Shown: positions 35,193 through 44,545 of the stretch, in pieces
Layout of the letters: each line of letters opens with the position of its first letter
Numbering within the stretch: the first letter of the stretch is position 1
DNA from: Burkholderia oklahomensis C6786
Lineage (GTDB): Bacteria; Pseudomonadota; Gammaproteobacteria; Burkholderiales; Burkholderiaceae
Length of the DNA stretch: 64,000 nt
Direction: 5' to 3'
Assembly: GCF_000959365.1 (NCBI RefSeq)
Contig: NZ_CP009555.1
Coordinates: forward strand, 62,001-126,000
Notes under the pieces: generated by a model
The model's input: the letters and a program-made list of their open reading frames with translations, nothing else
Databases searched by the model: none
Told to the model about the DNA's origin: nothing
Position numbers and translations under genes: made by a program

Positions 35193-36200
35193 ATGGATCT
35201 CGCCCGACGCATCGCTGCGCGCCTGCTTCAGGGACTCACCGCGATCGTGCTGATCGCCGTGGTCAATTTTTGCCTCGTGCACGCGGGGCCCGGCGACCCG
35301 GCCAGCGTGATGGCCGGCGAGGCGGGCGCCACCGACACGCAGTACGTCGCCCAGTTGCGCAGCCAGTTCGAGCTCGACCGGCCGCTGCCGGTGCAGCTCG
35401 CGAGCTACCTGTCGCATCTCGCGCGGCTCGACCTCGGTTATTCGTATCGGCAGCAGCAAAGCGTGGCGCACCTGATCGCCGAGCGCCTGCCGGCCACGCT
35501 GCTGCTGACCGGCTCGGCGTTCGTGCTCTCGCTCGGGCTCGGCGTCACGCTCGGCGCACTCGCGAGCCGGCACCCCGGCGGCTGGCTCGACACGCTGATC
35601 TCGGCCGGCGCGACGCTCTGCTATGCCACGCCGCTCTACTGGCTCGCGCTGATGGCGGTGCTGCTGTTCTCGGTGCGGCTCGACTGGCTGCCCGCGTTCG
35701 GCTATTCGAGCGTCGGAGGCATCGGCGGCTTCGGTGCCGAGGCGGGCGGCGACGAGCTTCACGGGCTGCGCGCCGCGCTCGACGTCGCCGCCCATCTGGT
35801 GCTGCCGGTCGGCACGCTGGCGCTGTTCTACATGGCGATCTACGTGCGCATGACGCGCGCGGCGATGCTCGACGTGGCGCGCCTCGAGTTCGTGCGCACC
35901 GCCCGCGCGCGTGGCGTGCGCGCGGCGCGGATCTGGCGCGCGCATGTGCTGCGCAACGCGCTGCGTCCGGTGGTGACGCTCGCGGGCATGCAGGCCGGCG
36001 CGCAGATCGGCGGCGCGATCCTGACCGAGACGGTGTTCGCGTGGCCCGGCATCGGCCGCCTGATGTTCGATGCGCTGATGCAGCGCGACTACACGGTGCT
36101 GCTCGGCTGCCTGCTCGTGACCGCGGCGCTCGCGGTCTGCATGAACCTGCTGACCGACTGCCTGATGCTGCTCGTCGATCCGCGCATCGCCCCGGCCTGA
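35193..36200 (+). CDS. ABC peptide transporter permease, DppB-type
   Basis: A protein of 335 residues with about six membrane helices. DppB marks are NFCLVHAGPGDPASVM near the N-terminus and the EAA loop VRTARARGVRAARIWRAHVLRNALRPVV. A proline/glycine-rich periplasmic loop (FGYSSVGGIGGFGAEAGGDELHG) is present. It lies 13 bases after the binding-protein gene. Confidence 0.93.
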   Translation: MDLARRIAARLLQGLTAIVLIAVVNFCLVHAGPGDPASVMAGEAGATDTQYVAQLRSQFELDRPLPVQLASYLSHLARLDLGYSYRQQQSVAHLIAERLPATLLLTGSAFVLSLGLGVTLGALASRHPGGWLDTLISAGATLCYATPLYWLALMAVLLFSVRLDWLPAFGYSSVGGIGGFGAEAGGDELHGLRAALDVAAHLVLPVGTLALFYMAIYVRMTRAAMLDVARLEFVRTARARGVRAARIWRAHVLRNALRPVVTLAGMQAGAQIGGAILTETVFAWPGIGRLMFDALMQRDYTVLLGCLLVTAALAVCMNLLTDCLMLLVDPRIAPA

Positions 36201-36210
36201 ACCCTACGCC

Positions 36211-37062
36211 ATGCATGCCACCCCGCCCCCGCTGCTGACCCGTTTGGTGCGCCACCGCGGCGCGCTCGCCGGCCTCGTCGTGCTGGCGCTCGTCGCCGCC
36301 TGCGCGCTGCTCGGCCCCTGGCTCGACGCCAACGACCCGTGGGCCATGGTGCAGCAGCCGTTCCTGCCCCCGCTCACCGCGCCCGGCCTGCCGCTCGGCA
36401 CCGACCTGCTCGGCCGCGACCTGCTGGCCGGCATGCTGCACGGCGCGCGCGTCTCGCTGCTGATCGCCGTCGTCTCGACCGCCGCCGCGCTGCTCGCGGG
36501 CGTGCTGGTGGGCGCCGTGGCCGGCTACGCGGGCGGCTGGGCCGATCTCGTGCTGATGCGCTTCACCGAGCTATTCCAGTCGATCCCGGGCTTCGCGCTG
36601 GCGATCGTGCTGGTGTCGATCTTCGAGCCGTCGCTGGGCTCGATCGTGGCGGCCATCGCCGCCGTCTCGTGGCCGCCGGTGGCCCGGCTCATGCGCGCCG
36701 AATGCCAGTCGCTGCGCCAGCGCGATTTCGTGCTGGCCGCGCGGCTCGTCGGGCGCCCGGCCTGGCGCATCGCGTTCGGCGAGATCCTGCCCAACGCGAG
36801 CGCGCCGATCGTGGTCATTGCCTCGATGATGATCTCGAGCGCGATCCTGCTGGAGTCGAGCCTCAGTTTCCTCGGGCTCGGCGATCCGAACCTTATGAGC
36901 TGGGGCTACATGGTGGGCGCGGCGCGCACGGCGCTGCGCGAGGCCTGGTGGATGGCCGTGTTCCCGGGGCTGGCGATCGTGCTGTCGGTGCTCGCGCTGA
37001 ACCTCGTGGGCGACGGCCTCAACGACGCGCTCGACACGCGCCTCACGGAGCGCACGCGATGA
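36211..37062 (+). CDS. ABC peptide transporter permease, DppC-type
   Basis: A protein of 283 residues. DppC marks are the LPLGTDLLGRDLLAGMLHGARVSLLIAV segment and the EAA loop LRQRDFVLAARLVGRPAWRIAFGEILPNASAPIVV. The C-terminus SFLGLGDPNLMSWGYMVGAAR is typical. It overlaps the ATPase start by 4 bases (ATGA). Confidence 0.93.
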   Translation: MHATPPPLLTRLVRHRGALAGLVVLALVAACALLGPWLDANDPWAMVQQPFLPPLTAPGLPLGTDLLGRDLLAGMLHGARVSLLIAVVSTAAALLAGVLVGAVAGYAGGWADLVLMRFTELFQSIPGFALAIVLVSIFEPSLGSIVAAIAAVSWPPVARLMRAECQSLRQRDFVLAARLVGRPAWRIAFGEILPNASAPIVVIASMMISSAILLESSLSFLGLGDPNLMSWGYMVGAARTALREAWWMAVFPGLAIVLSVLALNLVGDGLNDALDTRLTERTR

Positions 37063-38678
37063 ACGACACCGTGCTCGAGATCGAAGCGCTCAGCATCGGC
37101 CTGCCGCCGGGCGCCAGCCGCCGCCATGCCGTGCACGACGTTTCGCTGCGCCTGCGCGCGGGCCGCACGCTCTGCGTGGTCGGCGAATCGGGTTCCGGCA
37201 AGTCGATACTCGCGCACGCCATCATCGGCCTGCTGCCGGCGCCCGGCATCCGCGCCACGGCCGGGCGCATCGTGCTCGGCGGTGAGGATCTGCTCGCGCT
37301 CGACGCCGAGCGCCTGCGCGCGCTGCGCGGCCGGCGCATCGGCATGGTGTTCCAGGAGCCGATGTCGGCACTCGATCCGCTGATGCGGATCGGCGCGCAG
37401 CTCGGCGAGGGGCTCGACGCGCACCTGTCGCTGCCGGCCGCGCAGCGCCGCACGCGGATCCTCGCCGCGCTGCGCGAGGCGGGGCTCGACGAGCCCGAGC
37501 GCTGGCTCGGCTGCTATCCGTTCCAGCTCTCGGGCGGCCAGCGCCAGCGCGTGCTGATCGCCTGCGCGATGCTGCTGGAGCCGGCCCTGCTGATCGCCGA
37601 CGAACCCACCACCGCGCTCGATGTCACCACCCAGGCGCAGATCCTGCGCAATCTGCGCGCGATGCAGCGCCGCCGCAGCACCGCGCTGCTGTTCATCACG
37701 CACGATCTGGGCGTGGCCGCGGAGATCGGCGACGATCTGGCCGTGATGCTCGACGGTGAGATCGTCGAGAGCGGGCCGCTCGAGCGCGTGCTGGCCACGC
37801 CCGCCCACGCCTATACGCGCCGGCTCGTCGCGGCCATGCCCGACGGCACACGCGGTGCGCGCGGAACCCATGCGGCACTGCGGCAGGCGCCGCGCGTGCT
37901 CGAGGTGAGCGGGCTGACCAAGACCTATCACGCGCGCGGCTTGCCGTGGCGGCGCGGCGCGGGCGTCGATGCCGTGCGCGCAGCCGGATTCGTGCTGCAT
38001 CGCGGCGAAACGCTCGGCCTCGTGGGCGAATCGGGATCGGGGAAATCGACGCTCGGGCGCTGCGTGGCCGGCCTCGTGCGCGCCGATGCGGGCCGCATCG
38101 TGTTCGCGGGCGGCCGGCCCGGGTCGGCCAAGGGCCGGATCCAGATGGTGTTCCAGGATCCGCAGGCCTCGCTGAACCCGCGCCGCAGCGTGGGCGCCGC
38201 GATCGCCGCCGGGCCGATCGCGCAGGGCATGCCGCGCGCCGACGCGATGCGCCGCGCGGCCGAGCTGCTCGACCTGGTGGGGCTCGGCGCCGACGCCGCC
38301 GCGCGCTGGCCGCACGCGTTCTCGGGCGGCCAGCGCCAGCGCATCGCGATCGCCCGCGCGCTCGCGACCGAGCCCGACCTGCTGATCGCCGACGAGCCGC
38401 TTTCCGCGCTCGACATGCCGGTGCAGGCCCAGGTGCTGGCGCTGCTGGCCGACGTGCAGGCGCGCTTCGGGCTGGCCATGCTGTTCATCACGCACGACTT
38501 GCGCGTGGCCGCGATGATCTGCGACACGCTCGCCGTGATGCGCCATGGCGAGATCGTCGAGGCCGGCGAGGCCGCCCGCGTGCTGGCCCACCCCGCGCAT
38601 CCCTATACGCGCGCGCTGATCGACGCCGTGCCGGTCATGCCCGCCTCGCTCGCGGCACGGCGCGAGGGCGAACGATGA
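37059..38678 (+). CDS. ABC peptide transporter, fused double ATPase (DppD-DppF type)
   Basis: A protein of 539 residues with two complete nucleotide-binding domains. The first has Walker A GESGSGKS at about residue 45, signature LSGGQRQRV and Walker B LLIADEPTTALD. The second has Walker A GESGSGKS at about 325, signature FSGGQRQRI and LLIADEPLSALD. One chain therefore replaces the usual DppD/DppF pair. It completes an importer with the three preceding genes. The stop overlaps the next ATG by 4 bases. Confidence 0.93.
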   Translation: MNDTVLEIEALSIGLPPGASRRHAVHDVSLRLRAGRTLCVVGESGSGKSILAHAIIGLLPAPGIRATAGRIVLGGEDLLALDAERLRALRGRRIGMVFQEPMSALDPLMRIGAQLGEGLDAHLSLPAAQRRTRILAALREAGLDEPERWLGCYPFQLSGGQRQRVLIACAMLLEPALLIADEPTTALDVTTQAQILRNLRAMQRRRSTALLFITHDLGVAAEIGDDLAVMLDGEIVESGPLERVLATPAHAYTRRLVAAMPDGTRGARGTHAALRQAPRVLEVSGLTKTYHARGLPWRRGAGVDAVRAAGFVLHRGETLGLVGESGSGKSTLGRCVAGLVRADAGRIVFAGGRPGSAKGRIQMVFQDPQASLNPRRSVGAAIAAGPIAQGMPRADAMRRAAELLDLVGLGADAAARWPHAFSGGQRQRIAIARALATEPDLLIADEPLSALDMPVQAQVLALLADVQARFGLAMLFITHDLRVAAMICDTLAVMRHGEIVEAGEAARVLAHPAHPYTRALIDAVPVMPASLAARREGER

Positions 38679-39703
38679 AGGCCGTCTACAGCGACGCGCA
38701 CGCGCGGCACGATCCGCAACATTTCCTCGTGCGCGGCAAGCTGCGCCGCACCCACGAGCGCCCCGAACGCGTCGAGCGGCTCGCCGCTGCCGCGCGGGCC
38801 GACGGCCACGAGCTGCTGGCGCCGCCTGACTACGGCCTCGCACCGATCGCGGCTGTCCACACACCGGCTTACCTGCGTTTCCTCGAGACCGCGCACGCAC
38901 GCTGGCAGTTGCTCGACGATCCGTCCGACGAGGTGCGGCCGAACATTCACCCGTTCCCGGGGCAGCCGGCCAGCTACCCCGACAGCGTGCTCGGACAGGC
39001 CGGCTACCATCTCGGCGACGGCGCCTGCCCGATCGGGCCGCATACCTGGGAGGCGGCCTACGGCTCGGCGCAGGTGGCCGCCCATGCCGCGCAACTGGTG
39101 ACCGACGGCGAGCGCGCCGCCTATGCGCTGTGCCGCCCGCCCGGCCATCACGCCTATGCCGAGCGCGCCAACGGCTTCTGCTACCTGAACAACACGGCGA
39201 TCGCCGCCCAGGCGCTGCGCGCCGTGCATGCGCGCGTGGCGATCCTCGACATCGACGTCCATCACGGCAACGGCACGCAAGGCATCTTCTACCGGCGCCG
39301 CGACGTGCTGACCGTATCGCTGCACCGCGACACCCGCGATTTCACGCCGTTTTTCACCGGCCACGCCCATGAACGCGGCGAGGCCGACGGCGAAGGCTAC
39401 AACCTGAACCTGCCGCTGCCGCGCGGCACCGGCGACACGGCCTACCTGAGCGCGCTCGACGAGGCCTGCGCACGGATCCGCGCCTTCGCGCCGGGCGCGC
39501 TCGTGGTGGCGCTCGGGCTCGACGCCCATGAGCACGACCCGTATCAGTCGCTCGCGATTACCACGGCCGGGTTCTTCCGGATCACCGCCGAGATCGCGCG
39601 GCTCGGGCTGCCGACTGTGCTGGTGCAGGAAGGCGGGTATCTGTCGGCGAGCTTGGGCGAAAACCTGTCGAGCGCGCTGCGTGGCTTCCTGAGCGCGGCG
39701 TGA
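38675..39703 (+). CDS. Histone-deacetylase-fold amidohydrolase (acetylpolyamine amidohydrolase-like)
   Basis: A protein of 342 residues. ALCRPPGHHAYAERANGFCYLNNTAIAA supplies the His-His pair, VAILDIDVHHGNGTQGIFY the zinc Asp and His, and VVALGLDAHEHDP the second Asp. These are the full class II HDAC/APAH catalytic residues. Bacterial members deacetylate acetylpolyamines or other N-acyl amines. As the last gene of the operon it may remove an acyl protecting group from an intermediate or from re-imported product. Confidence 0.92.
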   Translation: MKAVYSDAHARHDPQHFLVRGKLRRTHERPERVERLAAAARADGHELLAPPDYGLAPIAAVHTPAYLRFLETAHARWQLLDDPSDEVRPNIHPFPGQPASYPDSVLGQAGYHLGDGACPIGPHTWEAAYGSAQVAAHAAQLVTDGERAAYALCRPPGHHAYAERANGFCYLNNTAIAAQALRAVHARVAILDIDVHHGNGTQGIFYRRRDVLTVSLHRDTRDFTPFFTGHAHERGEADGEGYNLNLPLPRGTGDTAYLSALDEACARIRAFAPGALVVALGLDAHEHDPYQSLAITTAGFFRITAEIARLGLPTVLVQEGGYLSASLGENLSSALRGFLSAA

Positions 39704-39902
39704 GACCGGACACGAGGGCCTCGCTCGAGCGGTATCGACACAATTCGTGCGCGCCTTGACGCCCACCGGAGCGCTATACTCGAATTTCGTCGGTCGTTTC
39801 TCCTGTGCAAGGGCCAAAACTTGACCGACCATCGAGCCATCCGTCGTCTTGCGATGGCTCGCTACCTGGGCCCAAGCGGCCACCATACCCATTTCGAAGC
39901 CC
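39704..39902. other. Gap before the DUF4157 gene
   Basis: About 200 bases without a supported gene and no clear hairpin terminator. GAAG is the only weak ribosome-binding candidate before ATG 39903. The true start of the next gene may be further upstream. Confidence 0.3.
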
Positions 39903-41590
39903 ATGCGACGACTCCCTTCCGTCCGCTCGAAACAGACCGCACCGCAGCCGAGCGCGCCCCGGCGAGCTGCGCCGGCCAGTCCCGCCATCGCGTCCGCCGA
40001 GGCGTCCACCCCGATGGGCGACTACCATTACGCGGCAAGCCCGATCCAGCGGCGTCGCGCCGATGCGCCCGATGCCGCGGCACGGCCCTCGCTTTCGGCC
40101 ACGAACCACGCTGGCGGCAATCGGCAGCCGCTGCCCGCTCCATTGCAAGCCGGCCTCGAGCAGCTGGGCGGCGTCGCGCTGGGCCACGCGCGCGTGCATT
40201 ACGATTCGCCGCTGCCCGGGCACTACGCGGCTTCCGTCTATGCGCGCGGCGCCGATATCCATCTCGCACCGGGCCGCCGCCAGGATCTGCCGCATGAAGG
40301 CTGGCATCTGGTGCAGCAAGCCCAGGGGCGCGTGGCGGCCAACACGCATCACCAGGGCTCGCCGTTCAACGACAGCCCCGCGCTCGAGCACGAAGCCGAC
40401 CGGATGGGCCCGCGCGCGCAACGGCTCGGCGCGACGGCGGCCGGGCGGCCTGCGACGGCCGGCACGGCGCGGGAGGGCGTGGCACACACCGCGCCGCAAA
40501 CCGGCAACGCAGTGCTGCAGGCCAAGCTGACGGTCAACAAGCAGTTGATTGACGCCGCGGATGCCGAGGATATCGTCGACGGCCTGGCCGGCGAGATCAG
40601 CAACGCGACGCTGAAAGACGACTACACCGAGTATCTCGGTACCGATCGCGCGCGCCTCGTGCATGTCGTACGCAAGTGGGCCGCCTCGCCCGCCCATCAA
40701 GGGATCAAGGCCTTCGGCCGCTCCCGCAGGGCGGCGGCAAGCCCGTCAAGGCCCGGGCGCGGGCCTATGACACGAACGACAGCTTTGCGGCGGCCTTGCT
40801 GGCCGAAGCGCGCTCGCTAGACAAGAAGCGCAACGAGAAGGCTCACGCGCTGGAGATCGTCGGCAACGAAGATATTCGCTCGGAGCTGGTCGGGCTGATC
40901 GCGGAGCAGATTCCGCAAGCGCTGGACAGCTATCACACCACCATTGACGCGGTGGCCAAGCTCGACCCGAAGAACCGCCGCACTTATCTCGAATACGTGC
41001 GCACCAACCAGGCGACCACCATTGAACAAGTCCTGACTTCACCGGGCCAGCACAGCTTCGGGGAACTGGTCGCGGCAATCCACGACGTGCAGGAATTGCT
41101 GTACCAGACCCGGAACGCGGAGCTGCTGCGCACTGTGCCGAATGAACAGGAGCGCAATCGCCAGAACATGCATGCGCTGCCCCCCGACAAATACTTCGGC
41201 TCGACCTACAGCGACGACGGCACGTCCATCGAGCGCACCCCGGTCGATCGCGCCTGGCGCGGCCAGGACGCCACACCGCGCCCGAGCAATCCGCACGTGC
41301 GCACCGCGATGCGGCTCAACAATCCCACCGACATGGGGCCATCGATGACGGCCGCGCGCATGTTCGTGCTGGCGGCGGCCGGCGGTGCCGGTAGCCAGCG
41401 GATCGAGGCGCTGGCGCTGGCCTTGTTCGCGTTTTGGAACCGGACCTACCGGCGCGACATCACCGACATCCACCGCTATCACTTCACCATGGACATGGCC
41501 GCGAATTTTGGCGTCGGCTACGATCCGACCGAAGACATCGGCAAGAAAGCGCGAGATAAAAAGCGACTTGCGCAAGCGGGAACAATGTGA
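39903..41590 (+). pseudogene. DUF4157 (eCIS-core) protein with a frameshift
   Basis: The N-terminal frame (from 39903) contains the DUF4157 domain: LPAPLQAGLEQLGGVALGHARVHYDS, GADIHLAPGRRQDLPHEGWHLVQQAQGRV with HExxH at residues 131-135, and SPALEHEADRMG. After VVRKWAASPAHQGIKAFGR at about 40,720 the coding signal moves to another frame, which continues LPQGGGKPVKARARAYDTNDSF to FGVGYDPTEDIGKKARDKKRL at 41590. One lost base near GGCCGCTCCCGCAGG would explain it. DUF4157 proteins are putative zinc peptidases linked to contractile injection systems or polymorphic toxins, with the variable C-terminus as possible payload. It could be a real inactivation or a sequence error. Confidence 0.75.
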
Positions 41591-41679
41591 GAAGTACTGG
41601 ACCAGCATAATGCGCTCGATGGGGCCGCCGCGGCGGCTCCGCCTCCTCCACCCGCAACACCGATCTTCGGGAACCGGCC

Positions 41680-42291
41680 ATGACCCTCTCAGGACTCTTG
41701 ATCTTCGCGATGGCACTGCTGATCACCGCCGGTTCGCCCGGCCCCAGCATTGCCGCACTCGTCTCGCGCGTGCTGACCAACGGCATCCGCGACGTGCTGC
41801 CGTTCCTCGCCGCGATGTGGCTCGGCGAGGCGCTGTGGCTCGGCTGCGCGGTCGCCGGGCTCGCCGTGCTCGTGCATGCGTTCGAAAAGGTGTTCCTCGT
41901 CATCAAGTACGCCGGCGTGCTCTATCTGCTCTATCTGGCGTGGAAGATGTGGTTCGCCCCCGCCGAGCTCACCGCCGGTGAATTGCCGAAGGGCCAGTCG
42001 CCGCTGCGCATGTTCCTCGCGGGCCTGACCGTCACGCTCGGCAACCCGAAGATCATGGTGTTCTATCTGTCGCTGCTGCCCACCATCATCGACCTGTCGC
42101 GCGTCGGCCCCGTCGAATGGGCCCAGCTCACCGTCACGATGTTCATCGTGCTGGTGTCGGTCGATTTCGGCTGGTCGATCCTCGCCTCGCGGGCGCGCGG
42201 CCTGCTGCGTAGCCGGCGCGCGGTGCGCGCGGCCAACCGCTCGGCCGCCGTCATGATGGCCGGCGCCGCGGTGTCGATCGCGGCGCGTTGA
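41680..42291 (+). CDS. LysE/RhtB-family amino acid exporter
   Basis: A protein of 203 residues with about six membrane segments. LLIFAMALLITAGSPGPSIAALVSRVLTNG gives the SPGP motif of LysE proteins, and YAGVLYLLYLAWKMWFAP and GLTVTLGNPKIMVFYLSLLPTII are characteristic. These carriers export amino acids and derivatives. It stands alone between the two operons, convergent with the dehydrogenase gene. Confidence 0.92.
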   Translation: MTLSGLLIFAMALLITAGSPGPSIAALVSRVLTNGIRDVLPFLAAMWLGEALWLGCAVAGLAVLVHAFEKVFLVIKYAGVLYLLYLAWKMWFAPAELTAGELPKGQSPLRMFLAGLTVTLGNPKIMVFYLSLLPTIIDLSRVGPVEWAQLTVTMFIVLVSVDFGWSILASRARGLLRSRRAVRAANRSAAVMMAGAAVSIAAR

Positions 42292-42384
42292 GGCACCGAG
42301 GCGCCGAAGCGTTCCCGGGCGGCTCGGCCGCCCGGCGGGAAGCCCCATCCAGCCCGCTTCCCCGCCCCGCCGCCGCTACACCCG

Positions 42385-43698
42385 CTACGCCTTCACGAGC
42401 ACGTTGGCCGCTTCCGTATAGCGCCCGCAGGCGTCGACGATGATGCGCGCCTCGCGGCCGAGCCGCGCGTAGTCGATCGCGTCATGATCGCAGGCGATCA
42501 GCACGGCGTCGTAATGCGCGGCGTCGCCGGCATGCGTCGCCACGCGTGTGAGCGGGCGCCCCGCGCCGTGCCCCGGGCGGATCGTCTCGACATGCGGGTC
42601 GACGAACTCCACCTGCACGCCCTTGGCCTGCAACAGCTCGATGATCGCGATCGACGGCGACTCGCGCACATCGCCGATATTCTTCTTGTAGGCCACGCCC
42701 ACCACCATCACGCGCGCGCCGCGCAGCGCGATGCCCGCATCGTTGAGCGCTTCGGCGAGCTTCTGCGCGACCCACGACGGCATGGCGCCGTTGAGCTCGT
42801 TGGCCGCATCGATGAGGCGCAGCGTGCAGCCGAGCTCGCGCCCCTTCCAGACCAGATAGTACGGATCGACGGGAATGCAGTGCCCGCCCAGGCCGGGGCC
42901 GGGCCGGAACGCGGAAAAGCCGAACGGCTTGGTGGCCGCCGCCGCGATCACCTCGTGCACGTCCACGTCCCCCATGCGATGGCAGAGCATCTTCAGCTCG
43001 TTGACGAGCGCGATATTGACGAGCCGGTAGACGTTCTCGAACAGCTTGGCGAGCTCGGCCGTGGCCATCGTGCGCACCGGGATCACCGTGTCGATCACCG
43101 CGCCGTACAGCGCGATCCCCACCTCGAGGCACGCGGCGGTGGCGCCGCTGCAAATCTTCGGGATGGTGCGCGTCGAGAAATGCGCGTTGCCGGGATCCTC
43201 GCGCTCGGGCGAGAAGCAGACAAACACGTCCTCGCCCACCACGAAGCCGCGCTGCTCGATGCGTTGGCGCAGCAGATCGTCGGTGGTGCCCGGATAGCTC
43301 GTGCTTTCGAGCGAGATGAGCTGGCCGCGCCGCAGATGCGGGAGGATCGCCTCGACCACCGCCTCCAGATGGCGGAAGTCGGGGTTCTTGTGCCGGTCCA
43401 CCGGCGTGGGCACGCAGATCACCATCACATCGACGTCGGCGGCGGCGCGAAAATCGGTGGTGGCGCGCAGGCCCTGGCGTCGCGCCTCGGCGAAACGCGC
43501 GCCGTCGATCGACGAAAGGTAGCTCTCGCCGTCGTTGAGCATGGCCACGCGTGCGGCGTCCACGTCGAAGCCGATCACCGGGAAGCCCTCGCTGGCGAAG
43601 CAGAACGACAGCGGCACGCCCACGTAACCGAGCCCGAACACGCCGATCACGGCCGAGCGGTCGTGCAGTTTGCCGAGTAGCTGATTCTTGAGATCCAT
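42385..43698 (-). CDS. UDP-sugar/UDP-GlcNAc-type 6-dehydrogenase
   Basis: A protein of 437 residues with AGGAG before ATG 43698. It has the NAD motif GVFGLGYVGVPLSFCFASEG, the ISLESTSYPGTTDDLLRQR segment of the WbpA/WecC branch, the middle domain FENVYRLVNIALVNELKMLCHRMG, the catalytic Cys in GPGLGGHCIPVDPYYL and the C-terminal VMVVGVAYKKNIGDVRESPSI. It oxidises a nucleotide sugar C6 alcohol to a uronic acid. It is the last gene of the minus operon with a glycosyltransferase, so the final product may be decorated with a uronic-type sugar. Confidence 0.92.
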   Translation of the reverse strand: MDLKNQLLGKLHDRSAVIGVFGLGYVGVPLSFCFASEGFPVIGFDVDAARVAMLNDGESYLSSIDGARFAEARRQGLRATTDFRAAADVDVMVICVPTPVDRHKNPDFRHLEAVVEAILPHLRRGQLISLESTSYPGTTDDLLRQRIEQRGFVVGEDVFVCFSPEREDPGNAHFSTRTIPKICSGATAACLEVGIALYGAVIDTVIPVRTMATAELAKLFENVYRLVNIALVNELKMLCHRMGDVDVHEVIAAAATKPFGFSAFRPGPGLGGHCIPVDPYYLVWKGRELGCTLRLIDAANELNGAMPSWVAQKLAEALNDAGIALRGARVMVVGVAYKKNIGDVRESPSIAIIELLQAKGVQVEFVDPHVETIRPGHGAGRPLTRVATHAGDAAHYDAVLIACDHDAIDYARLGREARIIVDACGRYTEAANVLVKA

Positions 43699-43714
43699 GG
43701 TCACTCCTGGCCGG

Positions 43715-44545
43715 TCACGCGGCGGCGCCGTCCTCGCGGTTCATGATCCACCGGGCGCAATCCTCGGCCCAGTGCAGCCCTTGCTCGCGCGCGAGCCCCA
43801 GCGCGTGCACGCCTTTCTGATACAGATGGAACTCCACCGGCCGGCCCGCCCCGATCAGCCGCTCGACATAACGCAGCGAATTGGCGGGCGGCACCTCGGT
43901 GTCCTCGGCGGTGTGCCAGACGAAGCTCCGCGGGGTGGCCGCGCCGATCGCCTCGACCGGGCTGAAAGCCCGGCGCCAGGCAGGGTCGTCGTGATACGAG
44001 CCGAGGAAGTTGCGCCGCGTCTCGTCGTGGCCGAGCGGCGCCATCAGGCTCAGCACGCCGTAGCAGAGCACGCAGAATTCGGGCGCCGCGTCGAGCTCGA
44101 CATGACGATCCACACCATGCTCGGCGAGCAGCGCACGGCCCGCGCCTGTGGCCAGCACGGCGGCCAGATGCGCACCGGCAGAGGTACCGACATACCCGAC
44201 GCGATCGGCCCGGTAGCCGAGCTCCTGCGCCAGCTCGCGCGCGAGCGCCATCGTGCGCAGGGCGTCGGTGCACATGGCGCGGAAGTCGTAACCCTCGGAG
44301 CCGAGCCGGAAGGCCGGCGCGAACACGGTCAGCCCGCGCTCGGAGAACCAGCGCCCGTAGTCGCGCCCCGACTTCGGCGAGAGGAACGTATAGGCGCCGC
44401 CCGGCAGCGCGATCAGCGCATGGCTGTCGCGCACGGCGCCGGCGTCGGGCAGATAGATGTCGAGTGTCACCTCGCGGGCCCGATCGTCGGGCCGCGCGAA
44501 CGGCGCCTCGCCGTCATACAGCGTCATGCTTCGCACGGTGGTCAT
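43715..44545 (-). CDS. Alpha/beta-hydrolase (esterase of the acetyl-hydrolase type)
   Basis: A protein of 276 residues. The oxyanion turn is LIALPGGAYTFLSPKSGRDY, the nucleophile Ser is in VGYVGTSAGAHLAAVLA, the acid is in HTAEDTEVPP and the His in YQKGVHALGLA. This matches BD-FAE/esterase proteins that remove acetyl or other ester groups. No signal peptide is seen. ATG 44545 overlaps the stop of the upstream glycosyltransferase gene by 4 bases. Confidence 0.9.
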   Translation of the reverse strand: MTTVRSMTLYDGEAPFARPDDRAREVTLDIYLPDAGAVRDSHALIALPGGAYTFLSPKSGRDYGRWFSERGLTVFAPAFRLGSEGYDFRAMCTDALRTMALARELAQELGYRADRVGYVGTSAGAHLAAVLATGAGRALLAEHGVDRHVELDAAPEFCVLCYGVLSLMAPLGHDETRRNFLGSYHDDPAWRRAFSPVEAIGAATPRSFVWHTAEDTEVPPANSLRYVERLIGAGRPVEFHLYQKGVHALGLAREQGLHWAEDCARWIMNREDGAAA

